Positions 1-9,164 of a stretch of 64,000 nucleotides of DNA are shown here, piece after piece. Source of the DNA: Bog-159 sp963738345. GTDB taxonomy: Bacteria; Acidobacteriota; Terriglobia; Bryobacterales; Bryobacteraceae. The stretch's first letter is position 1, and each line of letters opens with the position of its first letter. Location of the stretch: NCBI GenBank assembly GCA_963738345.1, contig CAVTWI010000002.1:3534001-3598000 (forward strand), read 5' to 3'. The notes under the pieces are model-generated. The model searched no databases and was not told the DNA's origin. It worked only from the letters and a program-made list of their open reading frames with translations. Made by a program: the position numbers and the translations under genes.

Positions 1-1425
1 GGCCACGTTCAGTGCGTTGAAGGCGTGCAACGTTCCGGCACCCGGCATGGCGCCACCGGCGAAAGTGGTGGCCCAGAAGATGCCGCTTTCCGGTACCGCG
101 GCGTTCGACGAAACCGACATTCCGCTGAACGGGAGCGCATTCTGTGCCGCGGTGTTGGAGGCCAAAGCGGTGGTATTGAAGATGCCGTTTTGCATTCGAA
201 ATTCCCGCAACACCCGGTCGTCGCCCCAGATGTAAAGGATGGGACCATCCGGCCGGTTCCACAGCGCCGAATTGAAAATGGCGAACTGCGCGTTCGGTAC
301 CGCCTGGAAAAACTGCAGGGCATCGGTGTCAAGCGGTTGATGGCCCATGTCGGTGCGGTCGATCAGCGCCACCAGTCCGGATTTGCCCCCGGCGACCAGA
401 TAGTTTGTTCCCGGCACCAGCACGGGCCCGTTGGATCCGAAGTCCATATCTTCGTCGGTCCAGGAAGCGAACTCCGCGGGGGTGAACCAATCGGTCACGT
501 TCAGACCTGGCGTCAAGCGCAGCACCGTCTCTCCCCAGGAAACTACCCCATCGTAGTTGCCATTCCCCGTCGAACAATAGACGCTGCCATCGGAGTCGGC
601 CGCCAACCCACGGCCCCCTTGCCAGATGGCCGAACCCGCCGTGGACGGCGTCGTATTGAAGACCGCGGTCTGCTGCGGCAGGTCCGCGGCATTGTAGGCA
701 ATGATCCAGCCATGCCACGGTACATAGTCGCCATGCGAACCGAACGCAACGTAGACATTGTGATTGGCGAGCAGCAAGCCGGGCCGCTGGATGTGGCCGG
801 CAGGCTGGAATGGAAGCGCTCCATTAACGGCGTCCCCAGTCCCCCCCCAGCCCGTACCCGCCACGGTCGCCTGAATCTGTACAGGCCCGTGCAACTCTTC
901 GGAGCCCGCCGCCAGATCCAGAGCGTGCAGATAGAATGCCGGAACTCCCGCGGTCATGGTCTCCGCCACTACGTAGATCACACTGCGGCCGCGATCGATA
1001 ACGGGCGTGCCCAGAATGCCGATCTCGTGCAAGATGTCGGTGTAGGCGGATGCTCCCGCAATGTTGAACGAGGTCGGATCCACCGCCCCCCCCAGGTTCA
1101 CCTGCCAAAGGGGCGCCGTTCCACTCGCCGCATCCGCATCGAAGGCATACACGCTGTTATGCATGGTCGCCACATACAGCACGTTGAGTGTCTTTCCCGC
1201 TACCACCAAGCCGTGAACGTATAACGGCTGCGCGTAAACCTGCCCGTCCACCGGATAGGTATAGAGCTTGCCGAACTGCGTGGGATTGACATTGTTGGTG
1301 TTCAATAGCCCCTCGGACAGGGTCGCGTTGGTACGGTTGTTGTCGTAATTCGCCGTAAGAACGTCCACCTGTGCCTGAAGGGGGGTAAATACGGTTAGGG
1401 CCAAAAGCAGTTTTGCAGGGTGCAT
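1..1425 (-). CDS. Secreted PQQ-like beta-propeller protein (3' end outside window)
   Basis: An open frame of 475 codons runs from an ATG at 1425 to the left edge without a stop, so the C-terminus is missing. The first 19 residues form a signal peptide (MHPAKLLLALTVFTPLQA then Q). The mature part carries propeller-blade motifs such as YVATMHNSVYAFDAD near residue 90, followed by GTPVID and GLAADSDGSVYCSTGNG, as in PQQ-like/outer-membrane propeller proteins that are abundant in Acidobacteria. I see no catalytic signature, so an enzyme role (quinoprotein dehydrogenase) cannot be claimed. The frame was checked codon by codon between 541 and 900 and is clean. A long plus-strand open frame over the same bases is its mirror image. 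Confidence 0.85.
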   Translation of the reverse strand, partial: MHPAKLLLALTVFTPLQAQVDVLTANYDNNRTNATLSEGLLNTNNVNPTQFGKLYTYPVDGQVYAQPLYVHGLVVAGKTLNVLYVATMHNSVYAFDADAASGTAPLWQVNLGGAVDPTSFNIAGASAYTDILHEIGILGTPVIDRGRSVIYVVAETMTAGVPAFYLHALDLAAGSEELHGPVQIQATVAGTGWGGTGDAVNGALPFQPAGHIQRPGLLLANHNVYVAFGSHGDYVPWHGWIIAYNAADLPQQTAVFNTTPSTAGSAIWQGGRGLAADSDGSVYCSTGNGNYDGVVSWGETVLRLTPGLNVTDWFTPAEFASWTDEDMDFGSNGPVLVPGTNYLVAGGKSGLVALIDRTDMGHQPLDTDALQFFQAVPNAQFAIFNSALWNRPDGPILYIWGDDRVLREFRMQNGIFNTTALASNTAAQNALPFSGMSVSSNAAVPESGIFWATTFAGGAMPGAGTLHAFNALNVA

Positions 1426-1510
1426 GATATGTGTCGAATTTGTTAACGACGCTCGCGCAACCCATTAGGATACACACACACCGGTAGGAATTTCCCGGAC
1501 TCGACCAAGA

Positions 1511-1516
1511 TATACT
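1511..1516 (+). promoter_or_regulatory. -10 box TATACT, 7 nt before the DUF302 start
   Basis: TATACT lies 7 nt upstream of the ATG at 1524, so the transcription start would fall at or next to the A of the start codon. No Shine-Dalgarno sequence is visible, which fits a leaderless message. The -35 region is weak. Confidence 0.45.
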
Positions 1517-1523
1517 GCCCAAT

Positions 1524-1916
1524 ATGAGCGATACTGCCAACGGCATTGTTTCAGTTGCAAGCGGCCACAGTGTGGACACCACTATAGATAAGCTACGCGC
1601 CGTCCTGCAGGGCCTCGGCGTGAAGATTTTCACAATTGTGGATCATAGCGGCGAAGCGGCCAACGCGGGGCTGCGCATGCGCAACACTAAGCTGGTCATC
1701 TTCGGGAACCCCAAAGCCGGCACCCCCCTGATGCTGGCCGCTCCTACCTCCGCGCTGGATCTTCCGCTGAAGATCCTGGTCTGGGAAGATGCCGACGCTA
1801 AGGTCTGGCTCACCTACAACAGCGCGGAGTACCTGATCGGGCGGCACCACCTGCCGGCGGAACTCGCGGCGAACATCGCAGGCATTGCGACAATCGCCGC
1901 GAAGGCCGCGGCGTAG
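1524..1916 (+). CDS. DUF302 family protein
   Basis: A 130-residue protein without signal peptide. The order VSVASGHSVDTTIDKL, then a central hydrophobic strand, then LVIFGNPKAGTPLM and LPLKILVWED matches the DUF302 fold, a small alpha-beta domain of unknown biochemical role that is widespread in bacteria and is often predicted to bind a small molecule or haem. The whole protein is one DUF302 domain. It is convergent with the M2 peptidase gene, with only 4 bp between the two stop codons. Family assignment is firm; function is unknown. Confidence 0.85.
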   Translation: MSDTANGIVSVASGHSVDTTIDKLRAVLQGLGVKIFTIVDHSGEAANAGLRMRNTKLVIFGNPKAGTPLMLAAPTSALDLPLKILVWEDADAKVWLTYNSAEYLIGRHHLPAELAANIAGIATIAAKAAA

Positions 1917-1920
1917 CGGA

Positions 1921-3702
1921 TTACCAGCCTACGGGTTTACCCTTATTCTGTTGATCCAACCAGGCTTGCAGCGGCGCGAAATAGTCGCGAATGGCGGTGG
2001 CATCCATCCGCGATTCACCCGTCACTTTCGCCAAGGCTTCGGGCCAGGGCCGGCTCAACCCCATCTCCAGCATTTCGTTAAAACGCCGGCCGGCTTCCTT
2101 GTTCCCGTAGATCGAACAGCGATTCAACGGCTCTGTGCAACCGGCGATGCGAGCCAAAGACCGGTGAAACTGGAACTGCAAAATATCGGCCAGGAAGTAC
2201 CGCATATATGGCGTATTCGAGGCCACGTGATACTTCGCCGCCGGATCGAAATCGTCTTCCGTCCGGCCCACCGGTGGTGCGACGCCTTGGTACTTGCGAC
2301 GCAATTCCCACCACGTCTGATTATATTTTTCCGGCGGGATCTCGCCGGAAAAGACTTTCCAGCGCCACTGGTCAATCACCAACCCAAAAGGCAGGAAGGC
2401 CACCTTCTCGAGCGCCTTGCGCAATAGAAGGCCGATGTCCTTAGATGCGTCGGGAGCCTTGTCCAGCAGGCCGAGTTTTACCAGATAGGCGGGCGTGACG
2501 GAGAGCGCCATGGTATCGCCGACCGCTTCGTGAAAACCGTCATTCGCCGAGTCCCGGAACAGGAACGGCTGTTTGTCATAGGCCCTCTGGTAGAAGTTAT
2601 GGCCCAGTTCGTGGTGGATAGTGAGGAAGTCCTCGGCGGTGATGTCAATGCACATCTTCAACCGCAGGTCTTCCACGAAATCGATGTCCCAGGCGCTGGC
2701 GTGGCACACCACGTCGCGGTCCCGCGGCTTAATGAATTGGGAGCGTTCCCAAAACGTCTCCGGCAGCGGCGCAAAGCCAAGGGACGTGAAAAAGCCCTCG
2801 CCGTAGCGGACCATTTGCTTGTAGTCGGTTTTGCGCTCTTTCAGGATAGCCGTCAAGTCAAAGCCCGGATCCGCGTCCTTCGGCGCGGCGATCGGATAAA
2901 TATTGTCCCAGGTCTGCGCCCACATATTGCCCAAAAGATGCGCCGGGATGGGGCCGTCTGCCGGCACCACGTCCGCGCCATACTGTTCGCGCAACTTCGT
3001 CCGGATATAGGCGTGCAGCGAAAGATAGAGCGGCCGCACCTGCTCCCAAAGCCGATCCAACTCCTTGGCGAAATCGTCTGGGGGCATATCGTACTTCGCC
3101 CGCCACATGGCCCCGTCATCCGCGAAGCCAAGTTCACGCGCGCCCTTGTTGGCCAACGCTACGTAGCGCACGAATTCCGGACGGATAGGCCGCGCGATAG
3201 CATGCCACCCGCGCCAGGCATCCAGCAATTCCGCAGGATTGCGGCTGTTGGCCATGATGCGCGAGAGGTCTTCCAGATCGAGGCATTCGCTCTTTCCCGA
3301 CGGGCAGTATTTGCCCTTGCCGTAGGTGCCTTCCATGGCCGCGGCGATGCGCGTCAGTTCCTCGCTCTCTTTCGGATCGGCCGGCGTAGCCAGGGTCAGG
3401 GACAGCTTCAAAAGCTTGATTTTCCGCGCTACATCGGCCGGCAATTTCAGCGAATCGAAGCGCGTCGATTGCTTCGCCAGCGCTACGGTGGCGTTGATCA
3501 GGCGCTCGTCAGCCTTGGCTGCCAGCGATTCTGTATCGTCGGTAATGTAGGTCGACTTCACCCAGTCGGCGCGACTGTCCTCCACCGATAACGCCAGCAG
3601 GCGTGCCTCGGCTTCTTCGATGAACTTCCGGGCTTCGCCAACAGTCGGAGGCGGCGCCGCGCAGAGGGCGGTCGCCACAATTAGGACAGACAAGAGTTTC
3701 AT
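1921..3702 (-). CDS. M2 family zinc metallopeptidase (peptidyl-dipeptidase A/ACE-like)
   Basis: A 593-residue exported zinc peptidase. The chosen start (ATG at 3702) gives a signal peptide MKLLSVLIVATALCAAP; upstream in-frame starts add a non-signal extension and are less likely. The zinc site is HHELGH at about residues 362-367, with the downstream third ligand in GFHEAVGDTMALS. Length and motif order match the angiotensin-converting-enzyme family M2, which removes C-terminal dipeptides from oligopeptides. It probably works in the periplasm in peptide scavenging; that role is inferred. A TACAAT box lies 12 nt upstream of the start. The divergent NIPSNAP gene starts 28 bp away. Confidence 0.92.
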   Translation of the reverse strand: MKLLSVLIVATALCAAPPPTVGEARKFIEEAEARLLALSVEDSRADWVKSTYITDDTESLAAKADERLINATVALAKQSTRFDSLKLPADVARKIKLLKLSLTLATPADPKESEELTRIAAAMEGTYGKGKYCPSGKSECLDLEDLSRIMANSRNPAELLDAWRGWHAIARPIRPEFVRYVALANKGARELGFADDGAMWRAKYDMPPDDFAKELDRLWEQVRPLYLSLHAYIRTKLREQYGADVVPADGPIPAHLLGNMWAQTWDNIYPIAAPKDADPGFDLTAILKERKTDYKQMVRYGEGFFTSLGFAPLPETFWERSQFIKPRDRDVVCHASAWDIDFVEDLRLKMCIDITAEDFLTIHHELGHNFYQRAYDKQPFLFRDSANDGFHEAVGDTMALSVTPAYLVKLGLLDKAPDASKDIGLLLRKALEKVAFLPFGLVIDQWRWKVFSGEIPPEKYNQTWWELRRKYQGVAPPVGRTEDDFDPAAKYHVASNTPYMRYFLADILQFQFHRSLARIAGCTEPLNRCSIYGNKEAGRRFNEMLEMGLSRPWPEALAKVTGESRMDATAIRDYFAPLQAWLDQQNKGKPVGW

Positions 3703-3730
3703 ATGCCGTGCACCATTGTAAACTGACTGC

Positions 3731-4144
3731 ATGTCAATGAAAACGGTTCTATCCATTGCGGCGCTGATTGGCGCTTCCCTGGCGCTGTCCCCGGCGCGGG
3801 CCCAGCAGTCCGGCCGCGTCTTCGAATTGCGCACGTATACTTGCAATGAAGGCAAACTGCCTGACCTCTTGGCGCGCTTCCGCAACCACACCACCAAGAT
3901 CTTCGAGAAGCACGGGATCACCAATATCGCGTACTGGGTGCCGCAGGATGCGCCTCTTCACGACAACACCCTCATCTATGTCGTCGCGCACGCCAGCCGC
4001 GAAGCCGCCAAAAAGAACTGGGAGGAATTCGGCAAAGATCCCGAATGGCAGAAGGTACAAAAGGAGTCCGAAGCCAACGGCAAGATCGTTAACAAAGTCG
4101 TCTCGGTGTTCATGGATCCGACCGACTTCTCGCCCATGAAGTAG
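3731..4144 (+). CDS. Exported NIPSNAP family protein
   Basis: A 137-residue protein with a clear signal peptide ending at PARAQ. The mature part, starting VFELRTYTCNEGKLPDLLARF and continuing ITNIAYWVPQD and WQKVQKESEANGKI, is a single NIPSNAP domain (a dimeric ferredoxin-like alpha-beta barrel fold). Many Acidobacteria carry several exported copies; no reaction is established. An alternative start two codons downstream (ATG at 3737) begins directly at MKTVLSIAAL and is equally plausible. It is divergent from the M2 peptidase gene and convergent with the TPR gene (9 bp gap). Confidence 0.88.
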   Translation: MSMKTVLSIAALIGASLALSPARAQQSGRVFELRTYTCNEGKLPDLLARFRNHTTKIFEKHGITNIAYWVPQDAPLHDNTLIYVVAHASREAAKKNWEEFGKDPEWQKVQKESEANGKIVNKVVSVFMDPTDFSPMK

Positions 4145-4153
4145 GGCTCTAGC

Positions 4154-5248
4154 TTACTTAGCGTCTTGCTCGGCCTTTAACTTCTGGACGATGCCACGTT
4201 CCCGGTCGCCGTCGGCCTTGCGTTTCAGGCGGTAATAAACCTGCGCGAGCGACACGTGCGCTTCGAGGAACTGCGGGGACTGCTTCACTACCTTCTCCAG
4301 CGTGGCGCAGGCGCGATCTGTATCCCCGGCGGCAAGGTCGGTCGCGCCTACCTGGTAAAGTGCGCCGGGGTCGCCGGGACGCACGCGCAGGGCGCGCGCC
4401 AAGAGTTCCCGCGCATGGTCGTAATCGCCATCCTGTTTCATCAACACGGCCAGGCGCAAGTTGGATTCGAAGTCATTGGGATTCTGGGCCAATTCCTTTT
4501 CGAACGCGGTGCGGGCGGCGGCCATATCTCCGCTCGCCATTTGGGCCTGTCCGAGATAGGAGTAAAGATCCGGAAGGTGCGGATCCAGTTCGACGGCTTT
4601 GGTGAGGTCGGCAATCGCGGCCGGATATTCGAGCGCCTCGAGTTTGGCCATGCCCAGCAGCAACCGGGCTTCCGCCGAATCGCCATTGCGCAGGATCCGA
4701 TCCACAATCTTCTGACCCCGTTCGATTTGCTTGTCGCGTAGCAGCGCGGTGCCCAGCATGTAGGCAATTGCCAGGTCGCTCTGGTCTGGCTTATCGAGCG
4801 GCGTGAGCAAAGCGATCACTTTGGCGTTCTCGCCCTGCCGCAGCCAGCAATCCGCCAGCACCAGAACCACCTGCGGGTTTGCCGGCTGTACCGCATGCAG
4901 GCCCTCCAACTCGCGCGCGGCATCGGATATTTGGCCTAACTTGTAGTAGGCCAGCGCAAGGTTGAGCCAGATACGCGGATCTTTTGGTCCGTGCTTCAGC
5001 GCGGCCTGATATTCGACAATGGCTTCCGAATAGCGGCCCGTGCTCGACAGCGCGGCCCCCAAGTTCGACCGAATATCCGGCGAATCCGGACGCACCTTCA
5101 AGTACGCGCGATATTCGCGTATAGCACCCTCCGTGTCGCCCGACTGGTGCAGGGTTATGGCACGCCGCAGGATCTGGTCAGGCGGGTCCTGGGCGCGTCC
5201 CAGACACGGAAGCATCAGGCAGAATAAAACGAGGAAGAGGCGCGCCAT
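4154..5248 (-). CDS. Exported TPR-repeat protein
   Basis: A 364-residue protein with a signal peptide (MARLFLVLFCLMLPCLGRAQ). The rest is tetratricopeptide repeats of 34 residues, for example SGDTEGAIREYRAYLKVRPD, SGRYSEAIVEYQAALKHGP and SGDMAAARTAFEKELAQNP, giving about nine helix pairs with no other domain. It is likely a periplasmic scaffold for protein-protein contacts. Nothing in the sequence names its partner, and neighbouring genes are on other strands. Confidence 0.88.
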   Translation of the reverse strand: MARLFLVLFCLMLPCLGRAQDPPDQILRRAITLHQSGDTEGAIREYRAYLKVRPDSPDIRSNLGAALSSTGRYSEAIVEYQAALKHGPKDPRIWLNLALAYYKLGQISDAARELEGLHAVQPANPQVVLVLADCWLRQGENAKVIALLTPLDKPDQSDLAIAYMLGTALLRDKQIERGQKIVDRILRNGDSAEARLLLGMAKLEALEYPAAIADLTKAVELDPHLPDLYSYLGQAQMASGDMAAARTAFEKELAQNPNDFESNLRLAVLMKQDGDYDHARELLARALRVRPGDPGALYQVGATDLAAGDTDRACATLEKVVKQSPQFLEAHVSLAQVYYRLKRKADGDRERGIVQKLKAEQDAK

Positions 5249-5284
5249 TCGAGCCCATGGTAATCGGTATCTGGAAACGGAGTA

Positions 5285-5325
5285 AAGCGGGCGCCATTGG
5301 GTGAAAGGGGTGAGTGCGCCCGCTT
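5285..5325. other. Perfect 10-bp inverted repeat (hairpin)
   Basis: The arms AAGCGGGCGC (5285-5294) and GCGCCCGCTT (5316-5325) are perfectly complementary around a 21-nt loop, between the divergent TPR and BNR genes. It lacks a U-tract on either strand, so it is not a classical terminator. Just downstream (about 5352-5386) are two shorter dyads, GACCT...AGGTC and TCCGG...CCGGA, that could be operator half-sites for the BNR gene. Confidence 0.5.
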
Positions 5326-5434
5326 ATCGTAACGGGGATTTGGCAAAAAGACGACCTGTACCAGGTCCGGGTTACACCGGATCACCTCATTTTCAGAAAA
5401 TTTATTACAGATCGGGCGAGATACAATCGGGGGA

Positions 5435-6280
5435 ATGAGGCTCTTTAGCGCATGGGCACTGGCGGCCCTTTGGCCCGTGTCCGTGGCGGCACAAGTTGAA
5501 GAGCCTGCGCCGCCGCCCGTGGAAAATCAGCCGCTCCGCAATACGGGTAAACCGATGATTCTCAGTTATCTATGTGCCGACGAAGAGATCCGATCGGCGG
5601 GGCTAAGTTGCACCGCGGAAGACCCTTGCCCGGTCTTTCTTGAGCTTGCCTCGGTCGAAGCGGTAGGCAATCGGATTTTCGCGGCGGGTAATATTCACTC
5701 CTCTTCGACCACGCTCTATTCGGTATTGCTTTCGAGCGACGACGAAGGTAGAACATGGCACGAGCCGCATCCGCGGATACGGCTGGCAGGCCTTGACCGC
5801 ATCCAATTCCTCGATTTCGAGAACGGCTGGGTGGGCGGCGAGATTCAGAATCCGCTGCCACGCGATCCGTTCCTGCTCTCGACCAGCGATGGTGGCAAGA
5901 CCTGGCATTCCCTCCCCATTTTCGGCGAGTCTCAATTCGGTTCGGTCCAGCACTTCTGGTTTAGTTCGCGAACCAACGGCAAACTGGCGATCGATCGGGG
6001 ACGCACTGGAACCTCCGGCCGCTACGAGTTGTATGAGACATCTAATGGCGGCGACAGTTGGATGCTGCGCCAGACCAGCGAGCGCATCATCGAGCCGGTA
6101 CGCGCTGGGACGGGCAATGCGGACTGGCGCTTGCGCGCGGACGCAGCCAGCAAATCATACCGAATCGAACATCGCTCGGGCGGGGCTTGGCGCACCGTGG
6201 CAGCCTTCTCCGTAGCAATCGGCGCATGTAAGCCACCGGAGGTCCCGCCACCACCGCCTGAGCCGCAGGGCTCACGGTAG
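5435..6280 (+). CDS. Exported BNR/YCF48-like beta-propeller protein
   Basis: A 281-residue protein with a signal peptide (ends PVSVAAQ). It contains Asp-box/BNR repeats: SSDDEGRTWHEP, STSDGGKTWHSLP and ETSNGGDSWMLR, with YCF48-like GWVGG in between, so it folds as a partial beta-propeller. No sialidase active-site set is visible. The C-terminus is proline-rich (PPEVPPPPPEP). The ATG follows a GGGGGA ribosome site closely. It is convergent with mreD (5 bp gap). Function is unknown; export is firm. Confidence 0.8.
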   Translation: MRLFSAWALAALWPVSVAAQVEEPAPPPVENQPLRNTGKPMILSYLCADEEIRSAGLSCTAEDPCPVFLELASVEAVGNRIFAAGNIHSSSTTLYSVLLSSDDEGRTWHEPHPRIRLAGLDRIQFLDFENGWVGGEIQNPLPRDPFLLSTSDGGKTWHSLPIFGESQFGSVQHFWFSSRTNGKLAIDRGRTGTSGRYELYETSNGGDSWMLRQTSERIIEPVRAGTGNADWRLRADAASKSYRIEHRSGGAWRTVAAFSVAIGACKPPEVPPPPPEPQGSR

Positions 6281-6285
6281 GTCCG

Positions 6286-6819
6286 TCAGGCAGGCTCGCG
6301 TAGTTTATCCAGGAAATGAAACAAGGTGACGCCAACGACGGCGTTCAGCAGTCCCAGCAGCAGGGTAAGCTGCACATCAAAGGCGATCTGGCGGCCAAGC
6401 AAGCCCCTCGCCAGCACCCAATAGAGGAACTGATGGAAGAAGTAGAAAAAGAAGGTCAGCAATAAGCGGATGACGGAATGTTCCACGTCGATACGCATCC
6501 CTACCGACGCCGCGAAATAGCCCACCAGCGTCTTGACGATGCCATACATGCCCAGGGGCTGCTTGATCGACAAGGAATCCTGCGCCAAGCCTATCAGGAC
6601 GCCGATGAACATTCCGCCAAGCTGGCTGCGCCGCATCAGGGCAAAGTAGATGGTCACGAGCAACGGAAGTTCCAGGTAGCCCAGGAAACCGAGGAAGCGC
6701 GGAACGTAAACCTGGAAGAGAATCGCGGCCAGGGGCACGAATAGCAATACTCGAGCCCGGAACCGCGAAACCTGTTCACGTTGGCTGCCCGCCAGGTAGC
6801 GATCGCCGTATTCCGTCAT
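6286..6819 (-). CDS. mreD: Rod shape-determining protein MreD
   Basis: A 177-residue integral membrane protein with five or six hydrophobic helices, in the standard position after mreB and mreC. MreD links MreC to the elongasome that inserts lateral peptidoglycan. Sequence features such as GMFIGVLIGLAQDSLS and LGMYGIVKTLVGYFAA fit the MreD family. Its start codon overlaps the mreC stop by 4 nt, so the two are translationally coupled. No RodA or PBP2 gene follows here; the next gene is on the opposite strand. Confidence 0.88.
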   Translation of the reverse strand: MTEYGDRYLAGSQREQVSRFRARVLLFVPLAAILFQVYVPRFLGFLGYLELPLLVTIYFALMRRSQLGGMFIGVLIGLAQDSLSIKQPLGMYGIVKTLVGYFAASVGMRIDVEHSVIRLLLTFFFYFFHQFLYWVLARGLLGRQIAFDVQLTLLLGLLNAVVGVTLFHFLDKLREPA

Positions 6820-8021
6820 TGGTCGTGGGGCGGCGGCGGGGCAGTAGGATCCGGCGCGGGAACACGGCGGCGCGGCGGCGCGGCGACTCCTGTTTTCGTT
6901 GTTTCAGTCTGATTCGGGGCGGCCGGGGTTATGGCCGGCTTTGCAGCCACATCGCCGGCGGGTGCCGGAGGCGGTTGCGCCCCGCCCGCAGGGATTTTCA
7001 GGTTAAAGTCGGGCGGCTTCGTGCCGGGGCCCCCTTCCCCAAATTTATGATTCTCAGCGGCGCCTATCTGCTTGTATTTCTGGATCAGCTTGTCGGCATC
7101 CGTACCCGCAGGTCCCGCAGGCACCGCCGTGGGCTCTCCCGCCGCAGGTGGAGGCGCGGTCCCCAGATACACGGGCGCATTCGCCGGCGCGACTTCGGGA
7201 ATGGCTTGGTGAACGCCTTCCAACACAATGAGTACGGCTTCCAATCCCCGCTGCAACCCGCTCGGTTCCACCAGCACTTCCTGATAAGGCGAACTGGGAC
7301 GGACTACACGCACTACGCCCACGGGAAAACCTTTGGGGAAAACGCGATCATCCCCCGAGGTATAGATCATTTCACCGACTTCGATCTTCTCTTCGCTAGG
7401 CACATAATCTATCTTGCAGGTGGACTGGCCTTGTCCCTTTAGCGTTCCGACCACCAGGTTCTTTTGCGAAACTACCCCAGCGGCAAATTCGGGGTCGGTC
7501 ACCAACATCACCTCCGACGCCGTGGGATAAGCCGCAATCACCTTGCCCACGATGCCATCCGGTGTGACCACCGCCATGCCCCGTTCGACACCGGCGCCCG
7601 ATCCGCGATCCAAAAAAACTACCCTGGAGGCGGCGCCCGCTCCTGCGGCGATCACGCGCGCGGCAAGAGTTGTGGACTGGGTATGCTGCTGGAAGGCGAT
7701 CAACGCCTTGGCGCGATCAGCCGTCGAGATTTCGCCTTTCAGAAACTGATTTTCCATTTTCAGGCGGTCGAGTTCCGCCTGCATACGGCGATTATCTTCG
7801 CGCGCATCGTGCATCATGATGTAGTTGCTGAAGAACCCTGTGGTGCCGCCGCGCACTGTCTCAAGCACCCTAGCCAGCGGCGTGATGGCGGTCACCGACC
7901 AGACCCGCACCATCCGCACGTCACGATCGTTGCGCACCTGTACCGCAATCAACACCAACTGCGCGAAAATGACCAGCAGCAGGATGGTGATATTGCGGTA
8001 GCGAGTGAGGAGCGTTTCCAT
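6816..8021 (-). CDS. mreC: Rod shape-determining protein MreC
   Basis: A 401-residue protein. One N-terminal membrane helix (residues 12-28) is followed by a coiled coil (about 70-105) and the two beta-barrel MreC core ending near residue 270 (motifs VDRGSGAGVERGMAVVTPDG and YPTASEVMLVTDPEF). MreC scaffolds the cell-wall elongation complex in the periplasm. The last 130 residues are an unusual Pro/Ala-rich low-complexity tail, longer than in model MreC proteins (E. coli MreC is about 367 residues in all, without this tail). It lies 55 bp downstream of mreB and overlaps mreD by 4 nt. Confidence 0.92.
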   Translation of the reverse strand: METLLTRYRNITILLLVIFAQLVLIAVQVRNDRDVRMVRVWSVTAITPLARVLETVRGGTTGFFSNYIMMHDAREDNRRMQAELDRLKMENQFLKGEISTADRAKALIAFQQHTQSTTLAARVIAAGAGAASRVVFLDRGSGAGVERGMAVVTPDGIVGKVIAAYPTASEVMLVTDPEFAAGVVSQKNLVVGTLKGQGQSTCKIDYVPSEEKIEVGEMIYTSGDDRVFPKGFPVGVVRVVRPSSPYQEVLVEPSGLQRGLEAVLIVLEGVHQAIPEVAPANAPVYLGTAPPPAAGEPTAVPAGPAGTDADKLIQKYKQIGAAENHKFGEGGPGTKPPDFNLKIPAGGAQPPPAPAGDVAAKPAITPAAPNQTETTKTGVAAPPRRRVPAPDPTAPPPPHDQ

Positions 8022-8076
8022 TCTAAAGCTATCGCCGCGCCGGCTCTGACGATGCCAGCCACGGCAGATAGCCTCC

Positions 8077-9102
8077 CTAGTCGATCGATATCTTCCTCAG
8101 CAAACGGAAATCGCTGAGCATTCTACCGGTCCCGAGCACGACGGAGGCCAGCGGGTCGTCGGCGATGGATACCGGCAGTCCAGTCTCCTCCCGAATGCGC
8201 TTATCGAGATTCTTCAACAATCCGCCGCCCCCGGTGAGCACGATGCCGCGGTCGCTAATATCGGCGCTCAGTTCGGGCGGGGTACGCTCCAACGCCACGC
8301 GAATGGCATTGACGATGGTGGCCACGCACTCACCCAACGACTCGCGGATTTCGCTATCGTCGATGGTCAACGTCTTGGGTACGCCCTCGATCAGGTTGCG
8401 TCCCTTAATCTCCATGGTTAGCGGCTTATCCAGCGGATAGGCGGAGCCGATTTCCATCTTGATAGCCTCGGCCGTACGTTCGCCGATCAGCAGGTTGTAT
8501 TTGCGCTTGAGGTACTGCATGATGGCGTCGTCCATCTCGTTGCCGGCTACCCGGACCGATCGAGAATAGACGATGCCAGATAGAGAAATTACAGCGACGT
8601 CGGTGGTGCCTCCGCCGATATCGACGACCATGTTGCCGGAAGGTTCGGTGATCGGCAGACCCGCGCCGATGGCTGCCACCATGGCCTGTTCCACAAGATG
8701 CACTTCGCTGGCCTTGGCGCGGTAAGCAGAGTCCATAACGGCGCGTTTTTCAACTTGCGTGATCTCGCTGGGTACGCCAATTACAATGCGTGGATGCACC
8801 AGTACCTTGCGGCCGTGCGCTTTCTGAATGAAATAATTCAGCATGCGCTCGGTCACTTTGAAATCGGCGATGACACCGTCTTTCATGGGCTTGATGGCCA
8901 CGATATTGCCTGGAGTGCGGCCCAGCATCTCCTTGGCTTCTTTGCCGACCGCTTCCACTTCGCCGGTGTTCTTGTTGAGCGCAACGATGGAGGGTTCGTT
9001 GACCACGATGCCTTTGCCCTTGGCGAACACGAGCGTGTTCGCGGTGCCCAAGTCAATGGCAAGGTCGGATGAGAATAGACTGAAAAGAGAGCGTAGATTC
9101 AT
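8077..9102 (-). CDS. mreB: Rod shape-determining protein MreB (actin homologue)
   Basis: A 341-residue actin-like ATPase, the usual MreB length. The phosphate-1 motif DLAIDLGTANTLVF (residues 13-26), phosphate-2 VVDIGGGTTDVAVISL, and the adenosine motif GIVLTGGGGLLKNLD are all intact. MreB forms membrane-bound filaments that direct lateral wall synthesis. It heads the mreB-mreC-mreD operon. A 7-bp inverted repeat lies in the short divergent region in front of it. Confidence 0.97.
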   Translation of the reverse strand: MNLRSLFSLFSSDLAIDLGTANTLVFAKGKGIVVNEPSIVALNKNTGEVEAVGKEAKEMLGRTPGNIVAIKPMKDGVIADFKVTERMLNYFIQKAHGRKVLVHPRIVIGVPSEITQVEKRAVMDSAYRAKASEVHLVEQAMVAAIGAGLPITEPSGNMVVDIGGGTTDVAVISLSGIVYSRSVRVAGNEMDDAIMQYLKRKYNLLIGERTAEAIKMEIGSAYPLDKPLTMEIKGRNLIEGVPKTLTIDDSEIRESLGECVATIVNAIRVALERTPPELSADISDRGIVLTGGGGLLKNLDKRIREETGLPVSIADDPLASVVLGTGRMLSDFRLLRKISID

Positions 9103-9133
9103 TAAAGGATGTTCGGTATTAGGTAGAAGGACA

Positions 9134-9160
9134 TAGGCTCAATGCCGCTAGGCGAGCCTA
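9134..9160. other. 7-bp inverted repeat between mreB and YVTN gene
   Basis: TAGGCTC (9134-9140) and GAGCCTA (9154-9160) are perfect complements separated by 13 nt, in the 62-bp divergent region between mreB and the YVTN lipoprotein gene. A second dyad, ATGCTAGCAT (9165-9174), covers the downstream start codon. Either could be an operator; no regulator is known. Confidence 0.35.
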
Positions 9161-9164
9161 CTAA

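Noticed and set aside
25..1224. 399-residue plus-strand open frame over the PQQ-like gene
   Set aside because: It shares codon boundaries with the real minus-strand frame and encodes Arg/Gly-rich sequence with no domain; it is a mirror of GC-rich coding DNA.
2530..3591. 353-residue plus-strand open frame over the M2 peptidase
   Set aside because: It is antisense to a gene with all zinc-site residues and has no recognisable domain.
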